Assembly: GCF_000176515.1 (NCBI RefSeq)
Contig: NZ_ADAQ01000013.1
Location: 1,017,361-1,081,360, forward strand
Length of the DNA stretch: 64,000 nucleotides
Direction of reading: 5' to 3'
Source: Grimontia hollisae CIP 101886
GTDB taxonomy: Bacteria; Pseudomonadota; Gammaproteobacteria; Enterobacterales; Vibrionaceae
How positions within the stretch are numbered: the first letter of the stretch is position 1; each line of letters begins with the position of its first letter. The notes under the pieces are model-generated. The model worked only from the letters and a program-made list of their open reading frames with translations, was not told the origin of the DNA and searched no databases. The position numbers and the translations under genes are program-made. Below are positions 18,763 to 28,239 of this stretch, in pieces.

Positions 18763-19113
18763 ATGACCACAAAGGTTTACGGGATAAAGAACTGCGACAC
18801 GATCAAAAAAGCGCTGAAGTGGCTGGATGCAGAAGGCAAACCGTATACATTCCATGATTACCGTAAAGACGGTATCAATCAGGAAATGCTCAAGCAATTT
18901 GTGGAAAAACTGGGCTGGGAAGCATTGGTGAACAAACGTGGCACCACGTTCCGCGGACTTTCTGAAGAGCAAAAAAACAACCTGGACGAATCAAACGCGA
19001 TAGCATTGATGCTGGTGCATCCTGCCATGATCAAACGTCCACTGCTGGTGCACAACGACACCTATCACCTTGGTTTTAACGCCGAGGAATACAACGCCAT
19101 TTTTAACAACTAA
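18763..19113 (+). CDS. yffB: ArsC/Spx-family protein YffB
   Basis: The 116-residue thioredoxin-fold protein belongs to the ArsC family, YffB branch. It has a single N-terminal Cys in [18 protein letters not shown] and the FRGLSEEQK and [11 protein letters not shown] segments; its biochemical role is uncertain, and an arsenate reductase function is not shown. It precedes dapE by 43 bases, the yffB-dapE order of E. coli. Confidence 0.9.
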   Translation: MTTKVYGIKNCDTIKKALKWLDAEGKPYTFHDYRKDGINQEMLKQFVEKLGWEALVNKRGTTFRGLSEEQKNNLDESNAIALMLVHPAMIKRPLLVHNDTYHLGFNAEEYNAIFNN

Positions 19114-19156
19114 CCCCGGGACGATTGACCCGAAACAAGAAAGGATACGCAACACA

Positions 19157-20293
19157 ATGACAGACAGTGCAGTATTGTCTCTGGCCAAGGAGCTGATAGG
19201 CCGTCCATCCGTCACCCCGGACGATGCAGGGTGTCAGGAACTGATGATTAAACGCCTCGAAGCACTGGGGTTTACGATTGAGCGCATGGTGTTTGAAGAC
19301 ACCACCAACCTCTGGGCACGCCGGGGGACGGAAGCGCCGCTGTTTGCCTTTGCCGGTCACACCGATGTTGTGCCTGCAGGGCCTGAAGACCAATGGCACA
19401 CACCGCCGTTTGAGCCTACCGTGATTGATGGGTATCTGCATGGTCGCGGGGCTGCTGACATGAAAGGTTCGCTGGCAGCAATGGTGGTGGCGACAGAGCG
19501 TTTTATCGCGGAACACCCTGATCACAAAGGTTCTCTGGCATTTCTGATCACCTCCGACGAAGAAGGGCCTTTTATCAATGGCACCACCCGTGTTGTTGAT
19601 ACCCTGATGGCGCGCGACGAACTCATTGATATGTGTATTGTCGGCGAGCCAAGCAGCACCCATGCCGTGGGGGACGTAGTCAAGAACGGCCGCCGGGGCT
19701 CTATCACCGGAGACCTCACCGTTAAAGGGATTCAGGGGCATGTTGCGTACCCGCATCTGGCCAATAACCCGGTTCATCAGGCACTGCCTGCACTGGCAGA
19801 ACTCACGGCGATGCAGTGGGATCAAGGAAATGAGTACTTCCCACCAACCAGCTTCCAAATCCCGAATGTGGCAGCCGGTACCGGGGCCAGCAATGTCATT
19901 CCGGGGGAATTCCACGTTCAGTTCAACCTGCGTTACAGCACCGAGCTGACGGATGAAGATATCCAGCGCCGCACCCATTCGGTACTGGATGCGCACGGCC
20001 TGGACTACGATATTAAGTGGACGTTTAACGGCAAACCGTTTTTGACCGACGCCGGATCTTTATTGGATGCCGTGGTGGAAGCCGTAGATGACGTTAACCA
20101 CGAAAAGCCCCAACTGTTGACCACTGGCGGCACATCAGATGGCCGCTTTATCGCACAGATGGGTGGACAGGTGATTGAGCTTGGCCCGGTGAATGCCACT
20201 ATTCACAAAGTGAACGAGTGCGTTAACGTGGCCGATCTCGAAAAGCTGACTGACATGTACCAGAAGGTACTGGAGAAAATACTGGCAAAATGA
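19157..20293 (+). CDS. dapE: Succinyl-diaminopimelate desuccinylase
   Basis: DapE is a cytosolic di-zinc M20 hydrolase that makes LL-diaminopimelate for lysine and peptidoglycan. The ATG at 19157 follows AAGGA and gives 378 residues; an in-frame start at 19070 would overlap yffB. Metal ligands are visible: His68 and Asp70 in [11 protein letters not shown], the bridging Asp in GAADMKGS, and the catalytic Glu pair in TSDEEGPF. The GGTSDGRF signature is near the C-terminus. The stop overlaps the start of the M15 peptidase gene by four bases. Confidence 0.96.
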   Translation: MTDSAVLSLAKELIGRPSVTPDDAGCQELMIKRLEALGFTIERMVFEDTTNLWARRGTEAPLFAFAGHTDVVPAGPEDQWHTPPFEPTVIDGYLHGRGAADMKGSLAAMVVATERFIAEHPDHKGSLAFLITSDEEGPFINGTTRVVDTLMARDELIDMCIVGEPSSTHAVGDVVKNGRRGSITGDLTVKGIQGHVAYPHLANNPVHQALPALAELTAMQWDQGNEYFPPTSFQIPNVAAGTGASNVIPGEFHVQFNLRYSTELTDEDIQRRTHSVLDAHGLDYDIKWTFNGKPFLTDAGSLLDAVVEAVDDVNHEKPQLLTTGGTSDGRFIAQMGGQVIELGPVNATIHKVNECVNVADLEKLTDMYQKVLEKILAK

Positions 20294-20964
20294 GTTGGAC
20301 CCTTTCCTCCCTGACAGGACAAACCCAGGACCATCTGCTTTCACTGACAGATGGTCGGTTGGTGCACCACAATGTAAAAGCCGACTTCCTCAAGCTGCAA
20401 ACCGCAGCAGAAAAAGCCGGTTTTACGTTAACCATTGCCAGCAGTTTCCGAGACTTTGCCCGCCAGCAGATGATTTGGGACAACAAGTTTCACGGGCTGC
20501 GGCCCATCCTTGATAGCGAAGGTCTGCCACTGGACACCGCTTCACTCAGCGAGGAAGAAAAGGTACGTGCGATATTGCGCTGGTCTGCCCTGCCCGGCGC
20601 CAGCCGTCACCATTGGGGCACGGATATCGATATCTATGCCTCAAACCTCTTGCCTGAGGACGTAAACATCCAGCTGGAACCCTGGGAATATCTCTCAGGC
20701 CACCAACGGCCTTTTTTTGAATGGCTGACAGCCAACATGGAACATTTCGGCTTCTACCTTCCCTACCGGGAAGATCGGGGAGGCGTGGCTTTCGAACCCT
20801 GGCACATCAGCCATGTTGCCACCACACAGGGCACGCTGGACATTCTAACACCGGATGCACTGCGCACTGTGATCGCATCTTCAGACATCGCCGGGCGGGA
20901 AACTGTCCTTAATGCGCTGGATTGGATATATTCACAATACGTCTCCAACGTGTGCGAGGTCTGA
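20290..20964 (+). CDS. M15 family (VanY-like) peptidase
   Basis: This is a D-alanyl-D-alanine carboxypeptidase-type zinc enzyme of 224 residues. The SxHxxGxAxD-like signature appears as [10 protein letters not shown] (zinc ligands His107 and Asp114), and the EPWH motif is in FEPWHIS (about residue 170). I see no signal peptide, so its location is open; it might be cytosolic or exported by an unusual route. It overlaps dapE by four bases, so a link to diaminopimelate or peptidoglycan metabolism is plausible. Confidence 0.88.
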   Translation: MSWTLSSLTGQTQDHLLSLTDGRLVHHNVKADFLKLQTAAEKAGFTLTIASSFRDFARQQMIWDNKFHGLRPILDSEGLPLDTASLSEEEKVRAILRWSALPGASRHHWGTDIDIYASNLLPEDVNIQLEPWEYLSGHQRPFFEWLTANMEHFGFYLPYREDRGGVAFEPWHISHVATTQGTLDILTPDALRTVIASSDIAGRETVLNALDWIYSQYVSNVCEV

Positions 20965-20966
20965 TC

Positions 20967-21176
20967 ATGGACATCCTTACCAACCCGTATGTGATCATCT
21001 TTATTGTGGTCGCTGTCGTGGTCAGCAATATCATGGCGCTCAAATATACGGCCAACGCCAAATTCGGGATGAAACAGAAGCCCAAACCAAAAGATGAAAA
21101 CCAGAATGGCGAGCAGAAAAAAGAGCGAAAACCTTATGATGATGAAGACAATGACGACAAATCCTCCTTCTGGTAG
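20967..21176 (+). CDS. DUF2897 / YpfN-like small membrane protein
   Basis: The 69-residue protein starts two bases after the stop of the M15 gene. It has one N-terminal membrane segment (about residues 7-25) followed by a highly charged tail rich in Lys, Asp and Glu. Size, layout and position after dapE match YpfN/DUF2897. Its function is unknown. A TTG start 45 bases upstream is in frame but would overlap the M15 gene. Confidence 0.75.
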   Translation: MDILTNPYVIIFIVVAVVVSNIMALKYTANAKFGMKQKPKPKDENQNGEQKKERKPYDDEDNDDKSSFW

Positions 21177-21237
21177 CGCCTTCAAGGGCGACTGACTTTC
21201 GCCTTTCTTCTATCCAGACTCCCCAAAAGAAAAAATT

Positions 21238-21253
21238 AAGCAAACGTTTGCGT
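21238..21253. promoter_or_regulatory. PurR box upstream of purC
   Basis: AAGCAAACGTTTGCGT contains the central palindrome GCAAACGTTTGC and differs by one base from the consensus ACGCAAACGTTTGCGT. It lies about 140 bases upstream of the purC start. A TATTAT hexamer follows at 21283-21288. Repression by PurR with purine corepressor is expected. Confidence 0.88.
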
Positions 21254-21390
21254 TTTCGATAACAGCCCTGTTCGAGTTCTGGTATTATGCATGCGTTTGG
21301 AGGGTGAGAGTCAGGAGTCGCCGCTCTCACCGCATTGCAGTCATGCCCGTGACGACCGCCGTCCGGCAGCTTTTAGATAGGAATGCCTCA

Positions 21391-22494
21391 ATGAGCCTTG
21401 CGGATCAAGTTCTCGCCATTAACGACGATCTTCCCATTCGTACCCATCAGCCCGTTCACAGCGGTAAAGTACGCTCTGTATATTGGCTGACCGAAGAAGA
21501 CAGCAAACGTCTGATCCAGGAAAAGAAGTATGACGTAGCCCCAGACGCGCCGCTGGCTATCATGGTGATCAGTGACCGCATCTCTGCATTTGACTGCATC
21601 TGGCACGCGGAGGGAGGGTTAAAAGGCGTGCCGGGTAAAGGTGCTGCACTCAATGCTATCTCCAACCATTGGTTCAAGCTGTTTAAAGAGCATGGACTGG
21701 CCGACAGCCACATTCTTGATATTCCCCACCCTTTTGTCTGGATCGTGCAAAAAGCCAGACCGGTTAAAATTGAGGCGATTTGCCGCAAATACCTCACCGG
21801 CTCGATGTGGCGCGCTTATGCCAAAGGTGAACGTGAATTCTGTGGTATCGAACTGCCGGAAGGACTGGAGAAAGACAAAGCGTTACCAGAGCTCCTGATC
21901 ACTCCCTCCACCAAAGGCATCCTTAAAGGTATTCCTGGCGTGCCGGAAGCGGATGACGTGAACATTACCCGTAAGAACATTGAAGAGAACTTTGCTGCGT
22001 TCAATTTCTCATCTGCCGATGATATCAGCCGCTATGAAACCCTGCTAAAAGAGGGATTTGAGGTGATCAGCCAGGCACTGGAGGCCGTCGGACAGATCTT
22101 TGTTGATACCAAGTTTGAGTTCGGTTATGTCACCGATGCACAAGGCCAGGAAAAACTGATCTACATGGATGAGGTCGGCACACCAGACTCATCACGCATC
22201 TGGGATGCCAGTGAATACAACGCAGGTAATATCGTTGAAAACTCGAAAGAAGGGTTCCGCCAGTTCCTACTGAACTACTTCCCTGACCCGGATATTCTGC
22301 TGAATAAAGACCGAATGCCTGAACGCGAAGCTCTGGCACGTGATAACGCCCTGCCCGTGGACGCCTTGATGGATATTTCCCGCACTTACATTGATATTGC
22401 AGAAAAAATCACCGGTAAGCCGATACACCTCAGTACCAATCCAAAGCAGGAAATCATCACTATCCTGAGAGAAGAATACGGCCTCATCGATTGA
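21391..22494 (+). CDS. purC: SAICAR synthase, long form
   Basis: PurC joins aspartate to CAIR in de novo purine synthesis. The ATG at 21391 gives 367 residues starting [12 protein letters not shown], the length of the Vibrio-type long PurC (the E. coli enzyme is about 237); an in-frame start at 21304 is less likely. Substrate and ATP motifs are visible: [36 protein letters not shown], the FVDTKFEFG stretch and the [12 protein letters not shown] loop. A PurR box lies upstream and a terminator downstream. Confidence 0.95.
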   Translation: MSLADQVLAINDDLPIRTHQPVHSGKVRSVYWLTEEDSKRLIQEKKYDVAPDAPLAIMVISDRISAFDCIWHAEGGLKGVPGKGAALNAISNHWFKLFKEHGLADSHILDIPHPFVWIVQKARPVKIEAICRKYLTGSMWRAYAKGEREFCGIELPEGLEKDKALPELLITPSTKGILKGIPGVPEADDVNITRKNIEENFAAFNFSSADDISRYETLLKEGFEVISQALEAVGQIFVDTKFEFGYVTDAQGQEKLIYMDEVGTPDSSRIWDASEYNAGNIVENSKEGFRQFLLNYFPDPDILLNKDRMPEREALARDNALPVDALMDISRTYIDIAEKITGKPIHLSTNPKQEIITILREEYGLID

Positions 22495-22514
22495 TTGTTG
22501 CTGAAAGGAAAGAC

Positions 22515-22544
22515 AAAAAGAGGACGCCTGAACGTCCTCTTTTT
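22515..22544. terminator. Bidirectional terminator between purC and bamC
   Basis: Stem AAAAAGAGGACG/CGTCCTCTTTTT separates the convergent purC and bamC. Confidence 0.9.
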
Positions 22545-22558
22545 ACATCCTACTGAAC

Positions 22559-23584
22559 TTACTCATTGTTCAGACGTTCAATTGCTGCGGTAAATGCCGG
22601 TACCATCCCCGCCAGAACGTCCTCCTGCACAGGTTTGCCTGTGTTGTCAGTCACGTTGACAGAGGTACGGTTCCCCAAATCCCCGAGCAGGATGTTGTAT
22701 TTCTTCTGGCCAAGCTGCAACGGCAACACGCCTATCTCTTCCCAGAACTCATCATCGGGTGATGTGAAATTCACGCTCAATGTGCCTTGGGAACGGTTGC
22801 GTTCTTCAATAGTGAAACCCAGTTCATTAAGCATCTCCGGGAAACGCTCCCAGAATACATCATAAGCTGCACGGGCGATGATGACCGGCGAACCGCCACG
22901 GTCTTTGCCCAGACTGATTGGAATGTTTTTCACTAATTCAAGCGCACGTAAACGCGCTTCTTCGCGGAGATCTGCGTCATAATGTGCGGTGATCATATTG
23001 ATCATCTGCGCGTTGTAACGGTCACGGGAAGCCTGAGTCAGATTGTCCGACGAACCATTACGTTTCCATTCCACCATCTCAATATGAAACCCTGAACGCC
23101 CACGCGCCTGCACCGGTTTCACCACGTAGCGGCTCTCAATCACTTCTTCATCTTCATCAATGGCCCAGCGCACCCAATCTGTCTCGATACCTTCCGGCGA
23201 TGAAGTGCGAACCGGAATGTGCGATTGGGCAACCATATCATCGATGGTTTGCCACAAACGTGCGGTCTGCTCTTCACGCGGCACCCAAACCGTTATGCCT
23301 TCAGCACTGCGCTCGTAACGCGCACCCGGGATCAACTCAAGGATTTGCTGCGGTGGACGAATATCAATATCCCGGCCCACTGGCCCCTGAAACTCCTTGG
23401 CAGGGATATGATAGGCGTTGGAAAAGTCCGGTTGTTGATCTGGCAGGCTTTTCCAATCGGACAGTGGCGCCGCTTCAAGGTATTTAAAATCACTCGACGC
23501 CTGGCGGCGCGAGTCAGCGCCCGAACAGGCCACCAGCATGGTAGCCATCACAGCACTCAAGCCGAGCTTAAAAACAGGTTTCAT
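22559..23584 (-). CDS. bamC: Outer membrane assembly lipoprotein BamC
   Basis: BamC is an outer-membrane lipoprotein of the BAM complex that folds beta-barrel proteins. The 341-residue precursor has a lipoprotein signal with Cys20 in MLVACSG, the flexible N-terminal segment (residues 25-95) that contacts BamD, and two helix-grip domains (about 100-215 and 225-341). A GGAG precedes the ATG. It lies 18 bases after dapA, the dapA-bamC operon seen in E. coli. Confidence 0.94.
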   Translation of the reverse strand: MKPVFKLGLSAVMATMLVACSGADSRRQASSDFKYLEAAPLSDWKSLPDQQPDFSNAYHIPAKEFQGPVGRDIDIRPPQQILELIPGARYERSAEGITVWVPREEQTARLWQTIDDMVAQSHIPVRTSSPEGIETDWVRWAIDEDEEVIESRYVVKPVQARGRSGFHIEMVEWKRNGSSDNLTQASRDRYNAQMINMITAHYDADLREEARLRALELVKNIPISLGKDRGGSPVIIARAAYDVFWERFPEMLNELGFTIEERNRSQGTLSVNFTSPDDEFWEEIGVLPLQLGQKKYNILLGDLGNRTSVNVTDNTGKPVQEDVLAGMVPAFTAAIERLNNE

Positions 23585-23602
23585 TTAATCTCCAAAGAAG
23601 CG

Positions 23603-24481
23603 TTACAGCACGCCTGCATCCAGCAGAGCCTGCCTTACTTTCGGCTGCAGCTTCGCATTCAAAGTGGTCAACGGCAGACGCAAGGTCCCATCAGCAATCA
23701 AGCCCATTTCATGCAATGCCCACTTTACAGGGATGGGATTCGCTTCAACAAAAAGATCTTTGTGCAGAGGCATCAGCTTCTCATTAATCGAACGGGCTTC
23801 ATCGATCTCGCCTGCCAGTGCCAGCCTGACCATTTTCGCCATCTGCGCCGCAGCAATATTATTGGTAACAGAAATCACACCGTGGCCACCCGCTGCAATA
23901 AAATCCAGGCCTGTTAAATCGTCACCACTGAGTAAGATAAACTCTTCGCCACAAAGTTCACGGTGAAGACGAACACGATCCAAATCACCCGTTGCATCTT
24001 TGATACCGACGATGTTATCGAACTCGGCAAGGCGCGCTACCGTTTCCGGCAACATATCTGCCACGGTGCGGCCCGGTACGTTATACAGAATTTGCGGCAG
24101 TTCGCTGGATTCTGAAATCGCTTTAAAATGCTGATACAGCCCTTCCTGGGACGGCTTGTTATAATAAGGCACCACACTCAAACATCCTGCAATGCCGGTG
24201 CCTGCAAACATTTTGCTGAAGGTGATCGCTTCATGCGTCGCATTGGCCCCCGTCCCGGCAATCACCGGAATACGGCCGTCAGCGAATTCGAGAGTCTTCA
24301 GAACAATCTTGATGTGCTCTTCAACGGTGACAGTCGCTGACTCGCCTGTCGTCCCAACAGAGACAATAGCGTCTGTGCCAGCATCGACATGAAAATCAAC
24401 AAGATTTTTTAAACTGGTGTAATCAACTTCACCAGAGCTATCCATCGGTGTGACCAGTGCCACGATACTTCCTGAAAACAT
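23603..24481 (-). CDS. dapA: 4-hydroxy-tetrahydrodipicolinate synthase
   Basis: DapA condenses pyruvate with aspartate semialdehyde, the first step to diaminopimelate and lysine. I choose the ATG at 24481 because GGAG lies six bases upstream and the product then starts [13 protein letters not shown]; an in-frame start at 24538 adds 19 residues unlike the family. The 292-residue product has the Schiff-base Lys161 ([10 protein letters not shown]), Tyr133 (LYNVPGRT) and the GTTGESATV motif. It is the first gene of dapA-bamC and is divergent from bcp. Confidence 0.96.
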   Translation of the reverse strand: MFSGSIVALVTPMDSSGEVDYTSLKNLVDFHVDAGTDAIVSVGTTGESATVTVEEHIKIVLKTLEFADGRIPVIAGTGANATHEAITFSKMFAGTGIAGCLSVVPYYNKPSQEGLYQHFKAISESSELPQILYNVPGRTVADMLPETVARLAEFDNIVGIKDATGDLDRVRLHRELCGEEFILLSGDDLTGLDFIAAGGHGVISVTNNIAAAQMAKMVRLALAGEIDEARSINEKLMPLHKDLFVEANPIPVKWALHEMGLIADGTLRLPLTTLNAKLQPKVRQALLDAGVL

Positions 24482-24650
24482 TTCCATCTCCAAAAACGCG
24501 TTTTGTTCCATGGTACTTTTGGCGAGGGGCAAAAACAAGCTTGCTGACGGGGCTTATCCCCTGTGTTTGCACGGTTGATTGCCATCAAAATGAACGATAT
24601 TGTTCGCGTGAACGTAATGCTTCTCGCGACAAAAAACAAAAGGAAGAAAC

Positions 24651-25121
24651 ATGCAAACGCTCGAAGCCGGTGCACCAGCACCTGAATTTTCTCTGCCAGA
24701 TCAAAACGGAAACACCGTCTCTCTGAGCCAGTTCAAAGGCAAAAAAAAGGTACTGGTTTACTTCTACCCGAAAGCGATGACGCCGGGGTGCACCACCCAG
24801 GCTTGCTCGCTGCGTGACAGCAAGGCAGAGCTTGATGCATTAAACACTGTGGTGCTGGGTATCAGTCCGGATCCGGTGAAAAAGCTGAAGGGCTTTGAAG
24901 AAAAGAAAAACTTGAACTTCACCTTGCTTAGTGATGAAGACCACGCCGTGGCTGACGCTTTCGGCGTTTGGGGTCGCAAGAAATTTATGGGTAGAGAATA
25001 CGACGGTATTCACCGCCTGAGCTTTTTGGTGGATGAAAACGGCCATATTGAACATGTGTTCAACAAGTTTAAAACCAAAGACCATCACGACGTGGTCATC
25101 AACTACCTGAAAGGCGAGTAA
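24651..25121 (+). CDS. bcp: Thioredoxin-dependent thiol peroxidase Bcp
   Basis: This is a cytosolic atypical 2-Cys peroxiredoxin (PrxQ/Bcp type) that reduces peroxides with thioredoxin. The 156-residue product has the peroxidatic Cys47 and resolving Cys52 in TPGCTTQACSL, five residues apart as in E. coli Bcp, plus the conserved GVWGRKKFMG region. AAGGAAG lies before the ATG. It is divergent from dapA, as in many gamma-proteobacteria. Confidence 0.95.
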   Translation: MQTLEAGAPAPEFSLPDQNGNTVSLSQFKGKKKVLVYFYPKAMTPGCTTQACSLRDSKAELDALNTVVLGISPDPVKKLKGFEEKKNLNFTLLSDEDHAVADAFGVWGRKKFMGREYDGIHRLSFLVDENGHIEHVFNKFKTKDHHDVVINYLKGE

Positions 25122-25128
25122 AAGCCAA

Positions 25129-25148
25129 AGGCCGTCAGCTGACGGCCT
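25129..25148. terminator. Palindromic terminator after bcp
   Basis: AGGCCGTCAGCTGACGGCCT is a perfect palindrome between bcp and the convergent FAD oxidoreductase gene, followed by a T-rich tract on the plus strand. It overlaps the last codons of the oxidoreductase gene. Confidence 0.75.
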
Positions 25149-26643
25149 GTTGTTTTTTCAGGGGATTATTTTCCGGAAATGGAATGGCGAACGCCTCCGG
25201 GTATCCGCGTAATGCGGTTAGTTGCTTGGCCTTTTCCACCACGTTGTTTTCAGTCAACGATGCAGTCAGGCTCAGTGATGCACTATCCCAACCCTCTGGC
25301 AGGGTTACCCACCCCTGTTTCTCGAAATGTGCCAGTATCCGGTTTGCTGCCTGTAATGCCGACGAGGCTTTGACCAGCTCAATCCGCGCATAACGCTCAC
25401 CTTCAAACGATGCATCAGCAGCGCGAAGGCTAGGATCGTCACCCGGGATCTGCTGCGCACCGCACAGTGGCTTTCCGCCCACTTCAGCTTGCTCAAACGC
25501 TGGCAGCCATCGACTGACATGGGCAATGGCACGTTCGGTCCTCTCGCGGACTTCCGACCATGCCCAGCCACCATCTGCTTTTACCACCATGCTCTCAGGC
25601 AAAGGCGGAAAAGCAGAAGATGCATCACTTTTCACCAAGCCGCCATCAAACAAGGTAATGTCCTGTGTCATGCCATGCAGTTGAATAAAACCCTGCGGAT
25701 AAGGGGTCAGCTGCGCCATGCCCTGAGGCGTGCCACGCTCACCATGAACAATGACTTCCGGCCACTGCCCAGGTTGTGACGGCCAATGGGCGATATACGC
25801 AGCTTTATATTCCACCCAGCGTCGTCTCGGTAGTGAAGCCATATCATCAAGCTTGCCGGTTCGGAAACCCGCAGCATTGATAACAAAATCAACCCGGAAG
25901 GAGACCACTTCGCCATTGTCGACAGCCGCTTCAATCAGCCAGCCATCTTGCACAGGAATCAGGTTGGTCACCTTGTGCCCAAATCTGATTTCACAATGTG
26001 CAGACTGCTCCAGCCCCAATGCCGCTGTTGCCGCCAAACGGAATACACTCAGTCCATATTCCTGTACCACCACCAGCGGGTATTTGAAGCTGTCGTGTGG
26101 CATATAGTGCGCCACCGGGATCATCCATTCTTCCGGTGTTTGCGGGAAGGCTGGCAAGGGAAGGCTAGCAAGCCGTTCCATGTCCTCTCGGCTGAACAGG
26201 GTATAGTAGTCGTTTGGTGCTCCCAATACAGCATTATTGGGGTCTTGTTTGACAAGTAAACGATAATGCTCAGTAAGCACATCGAGGCGGTTTAGGAGGG
26301 TTTCCGGTTCACCGGGGTCACTGACGGGCACCGCGATAACAGTAGGACGCCGGTTGACCGAGTGAGGATACGCACGGACAGTCGCGATGGATTGTTCAAG
26401 CAGGGCAATGCATTGCTGCTCAGAAATTTCCCGATACAGGTTACCACCGGCATGAAGGTGGCAGATTGGCGGGCCACTGACAAGGCTTTCACCGGCTTCA
26501 AACAACAGGGCTTGGATCCCCATGTCAGCAAGTTTCAATGCCGCCGTTGAACCAGCGACTCCACCACCCACGATGCCAACAGTGAAGGTGTTGTTTGACG
26601 CCAACGCACGACCTTCAGCACACAAATCGACTCTATCTTTCAT
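25135..26643 (-). CDS. FAD-dependent oxidoreductase, substrate unknown
   Basis: The 502-residue protein starts with a Rossmann FAD motif, VGIVGGGVAGSTAALKLADMG (about residues 22-42), and carries a second FAD-contact segment, VINAAGFRTGKLDD (about 260). It resembles the DAO/GMC-like single-FAD oxidoreductases found in Vibrio, but the substrate is not predictable. No signal peptide or membrane segment is clear. It is monocistronic, between bcp (convergent) and perM. The stop lies inside a terminator-like palindrome. Confidence 0.72.
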   Translation of the reverse strand: MKDRVDLCAEGRALASNNTFTVGIVGGGVAGSTAALKLADMGIQALLFEAGESLVSGPPICHLHAGGNLYREISEQQCIALLEQSIATVRAYPHSVNRRPTVIAVPVSDPGEPETLLNRLDVLTEHYRLLVKQDPNNAVLGAPNDYYTLFSREDMERLASLPLPAFPQTPEEWMIPVAHYMPHDSFKYPLVVVQEYGLSVFRLAATAALGLEQSAHCEIRFGHKVTNLIPVQDGWLIEAAVDNGEVVSFRVDFVINAAGFRTGKLDDMASLPRRRWVEYKAAYIAHWPSQPGQWPEVIVHGERGTPQGMAQLTPYPQGFIQLHGMTQDITLFDGGLVKSDASSAFPPLPESMVVKADGGWAWSEVRERTERAIAHVSRWLPAFEQAEVGGKPLCGAQQIPGDDPSLRAADASFEGERYARIELVKASSALQAANRILAHFEKQGWVTLPEGWDSASLSLTASLTENNVVEKAKQLTALRGYPEAFAIPFPENNPLKKQQAVS

Positions 26644-26696
26644 TCTAATCGCTTAACCACCACAGCCAGTCAAATGAACGCTGGCGGAAAATAAAG

Positions 26697-26718
26697 AGAG
26701 ACCTACATTCAGGTCTCT
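26697..26718 (-). terminator. Intrinsic terminator of tusA-like/perM operon
   Basis: On the minus strand AGAGACCT/AGGTCTCT forms an 8-base stem followed by TTATTTT, about 35 bases past perM. Confidence 0.75.
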
Positions 26719-26751
26719 AACAGTACTTATTTTATCACGGCCAAGATCATT

Positions 26752-27834
26752 TTAGTTGTTCGTTTCCGCCGTCACTTCCCCGTCAGGATCGTGAGACGGT
26801 AATGCATGCCAAACCGCTTTCACCAGTGTCGCCAGGGGGATTGCAAAGAACACGCCCCAAAATCCCCATAGCCCGCCAAACACCAGCACCGCGACAATAA
26901 TAGCGACCGGATGGAGGTTGACCGCCTCTGAAAACAGGATAGGCACCAGCACATTACCATCCAGCGCCTGGATAATACCGTAGGCCAGCATAAGATAACC
27001 CAGCTCCGGGCTTATCCCCCACTGGAACAGGGCAACCACAAAGATAGGCAAGGTGACTGCGGCCGCGCCGATATACGGGATCAACACCGATAGGCCGGTT
27101 GCCACACTGAGCAACACTGCATAGCGTAAATCCAGAATGGCGAAAGTAATATAACTGGTGATCCCCACGATGATGATTTCTGTCACCTTTCCCCGGATGT
27201 AGTTGGAGATCTGCTCGTTCATCTCCACACCGACTTTGTTGGTCAGGCGGCGGTTTCGCGGCAGCAGGGAGGTAAATGATCGCATCATTTCCTCTTTGTC
27301 TTTCAGCAAGAAAAATACCAACAGTGGCACCAGAATGAGGTACACCGCCAATGTTGCTAAACTTACCAGTGAAGCAAGCGAGCTTTTAACCACCGTTTCA
27401 CCCATGCCCAGCACACGGCTTTGCACGGTATCAATAAAAGTGTTCACCATGTGTGGCTGGATAAGCTCCGGGTAGGCTTCCGGCAGATGTGACACATAGT
27501 CTTGGAAACCACTGAACATGGTCGGAATGTCAGCAATCAGGTTGATGATCTGGTTCCAGATGGTTGGCATTAATCCGAATAAGGCCAGGATCATGAAGCC
27601 GACAAAAAGCAGCAGCACAAGGATCACTGAGAGGGTACGGTTCAAGCCCAGCCTGACCATTTTGGCCACAGGCCACTCGAGCAGATACGCAAGCACAATG
27701 GCAACAAGGAGCGGCGCCAGCAAGTTACCGAAGAAGTAGATGACAACAAAGCCAATGACAAGCAACGCGATCAAGCTGACTGCGTGCGGGTCTGAGAACC
27801 GTCGCTTGTACCAACGGTTAATCATTTCTAGCAT
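26752..27834 (-). CDS. perM: AI-2E/PerM family transporter
   Basis: The 360-residue inner-membrane protein has the family pattern: hydrophobic segments near 20-50 and 60-85, a central soluble-like stretch (about 95-150), then a cluster of segments from 155 to 340 ending in GGLWGFWGVFFAIPLATLVKAV. E. coli PerM is the closest match by layout. Proposed substrates vary (autoinducer-2 export, Na+/H+ exchange) and are not settled. It follows the TusA-like gene by 12 bases, with an AGGAAAA before the start. Confidence 0.88.
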   Translation of the reverse strand: MLEMINRWYKRRFSDPHAVSLIALLVIGFVVIYFFGNLLAPLLVAIVLAYLLEWPVAKMVRLGLNRTLSVILVLLLFVGFMILALFGLMPTIWNQIINLIADIPTMFSGFQDYVSHLPEAYPELIQPHMVNTFIDTVQSRVLGMGETVVKSSLASLVSLATLAVYLILVPLLVFFLLKDKEEMMRSFTSLLPRNRRLTNKVGVEMNEQISNYIRGKVTEIIIVGITSYITFAILDLRYAVLLSVATGLSVLIPYIGAAAVTLPIFVVALFQWGISPELGYLMLAYGIIQALDGNVLVPILFSEAVNLHPVAIIVAVLVFGGLWGFWGVFFAIPLATLVKAVWHALPSHDPDGEVTAETNN

Positions 27835-27846
27835 GTATTTTCCTGT

Positions 27847-28068
27847 TTATAATTTAGTGACATTCAGCACCGTCGCTCCCTGAACAGATTGACTCTCAAA
27901 CACAAACCCATGTTTTTCCAGATAACGGGGGATGTCCTTCAACGCGCCACTGTCCGCGATGTATAGCGCTATTTGCTGTCCCTGCTTCAATGAGCCGCAG
28001 GCTCTTTTCGCCAGGAGCAACGCCATAGGGCAACGCTGTTCACGCAAATCAAGGGATTGAATTTCCAT
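27847..28068 (-). CDS. TusA-family sulfur-carrier-like protein
   Basis: The 73-residue protein has the TusA/SirA fold signature with Cys13 in LREQRCPMALLLAKRA. The usual CPxP motif is CPMA here, so the second proline is missing, which suggests a TusA paralogue (YedF/YeeD-like), not TusA itself. Such proteins carry or transfer sulfur, or modulate partner sulfurtransferases. It is the first gene of a likely two-gene operon with perM. Confidence 0.8.
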   Translation of the reverse strand: MEIQSLDLREQRCPMALLLAKRACGSLKQGQQIALYIADSGALKDIPRYLEKHGFVFESQSVQGATVLNVTKL

Positions 28069-28239
28069 TCTTTCTCGCTGACCGCTATTATCGACGGCAT
28101 TGTATACTCAAACAACGCGGATAAGTAGTTTGGGGATCTGGAAAACCTTGCTATGAAGCTCAGAACCTCTTACCTGCAACGTTGTCTACCTATTCTGTTC
28201 CCGTTTTGATTTCGCGTGCTGGAGGCACCCACGTCAGTC

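Noticed and set aside
18763-19113. YffB as an arsenic-resistance gene linked to the ArsR regulator
   Set aside because: The ArsR protein lacks arsenic-type cysteines, and YffB belongs with dapE by conserved synteny; neither arsB nor arsH-like genes are present.
19103-19996. A 297-codon minus-strand frame opposite dapE
   Set aside because: It is an antisense shadow of dapE; the translation has no recognisable domains and high His/Arg/Cys content typical of antisense frames in G+C-rich genes.
20922-20966. TTG start for the YpfN-like protein
   Set aside because: It would overlap the M15 peptidase gene by 43 bases and add a charged N-terminus before the membrane segment; the ATG at 20967 fits the family better.
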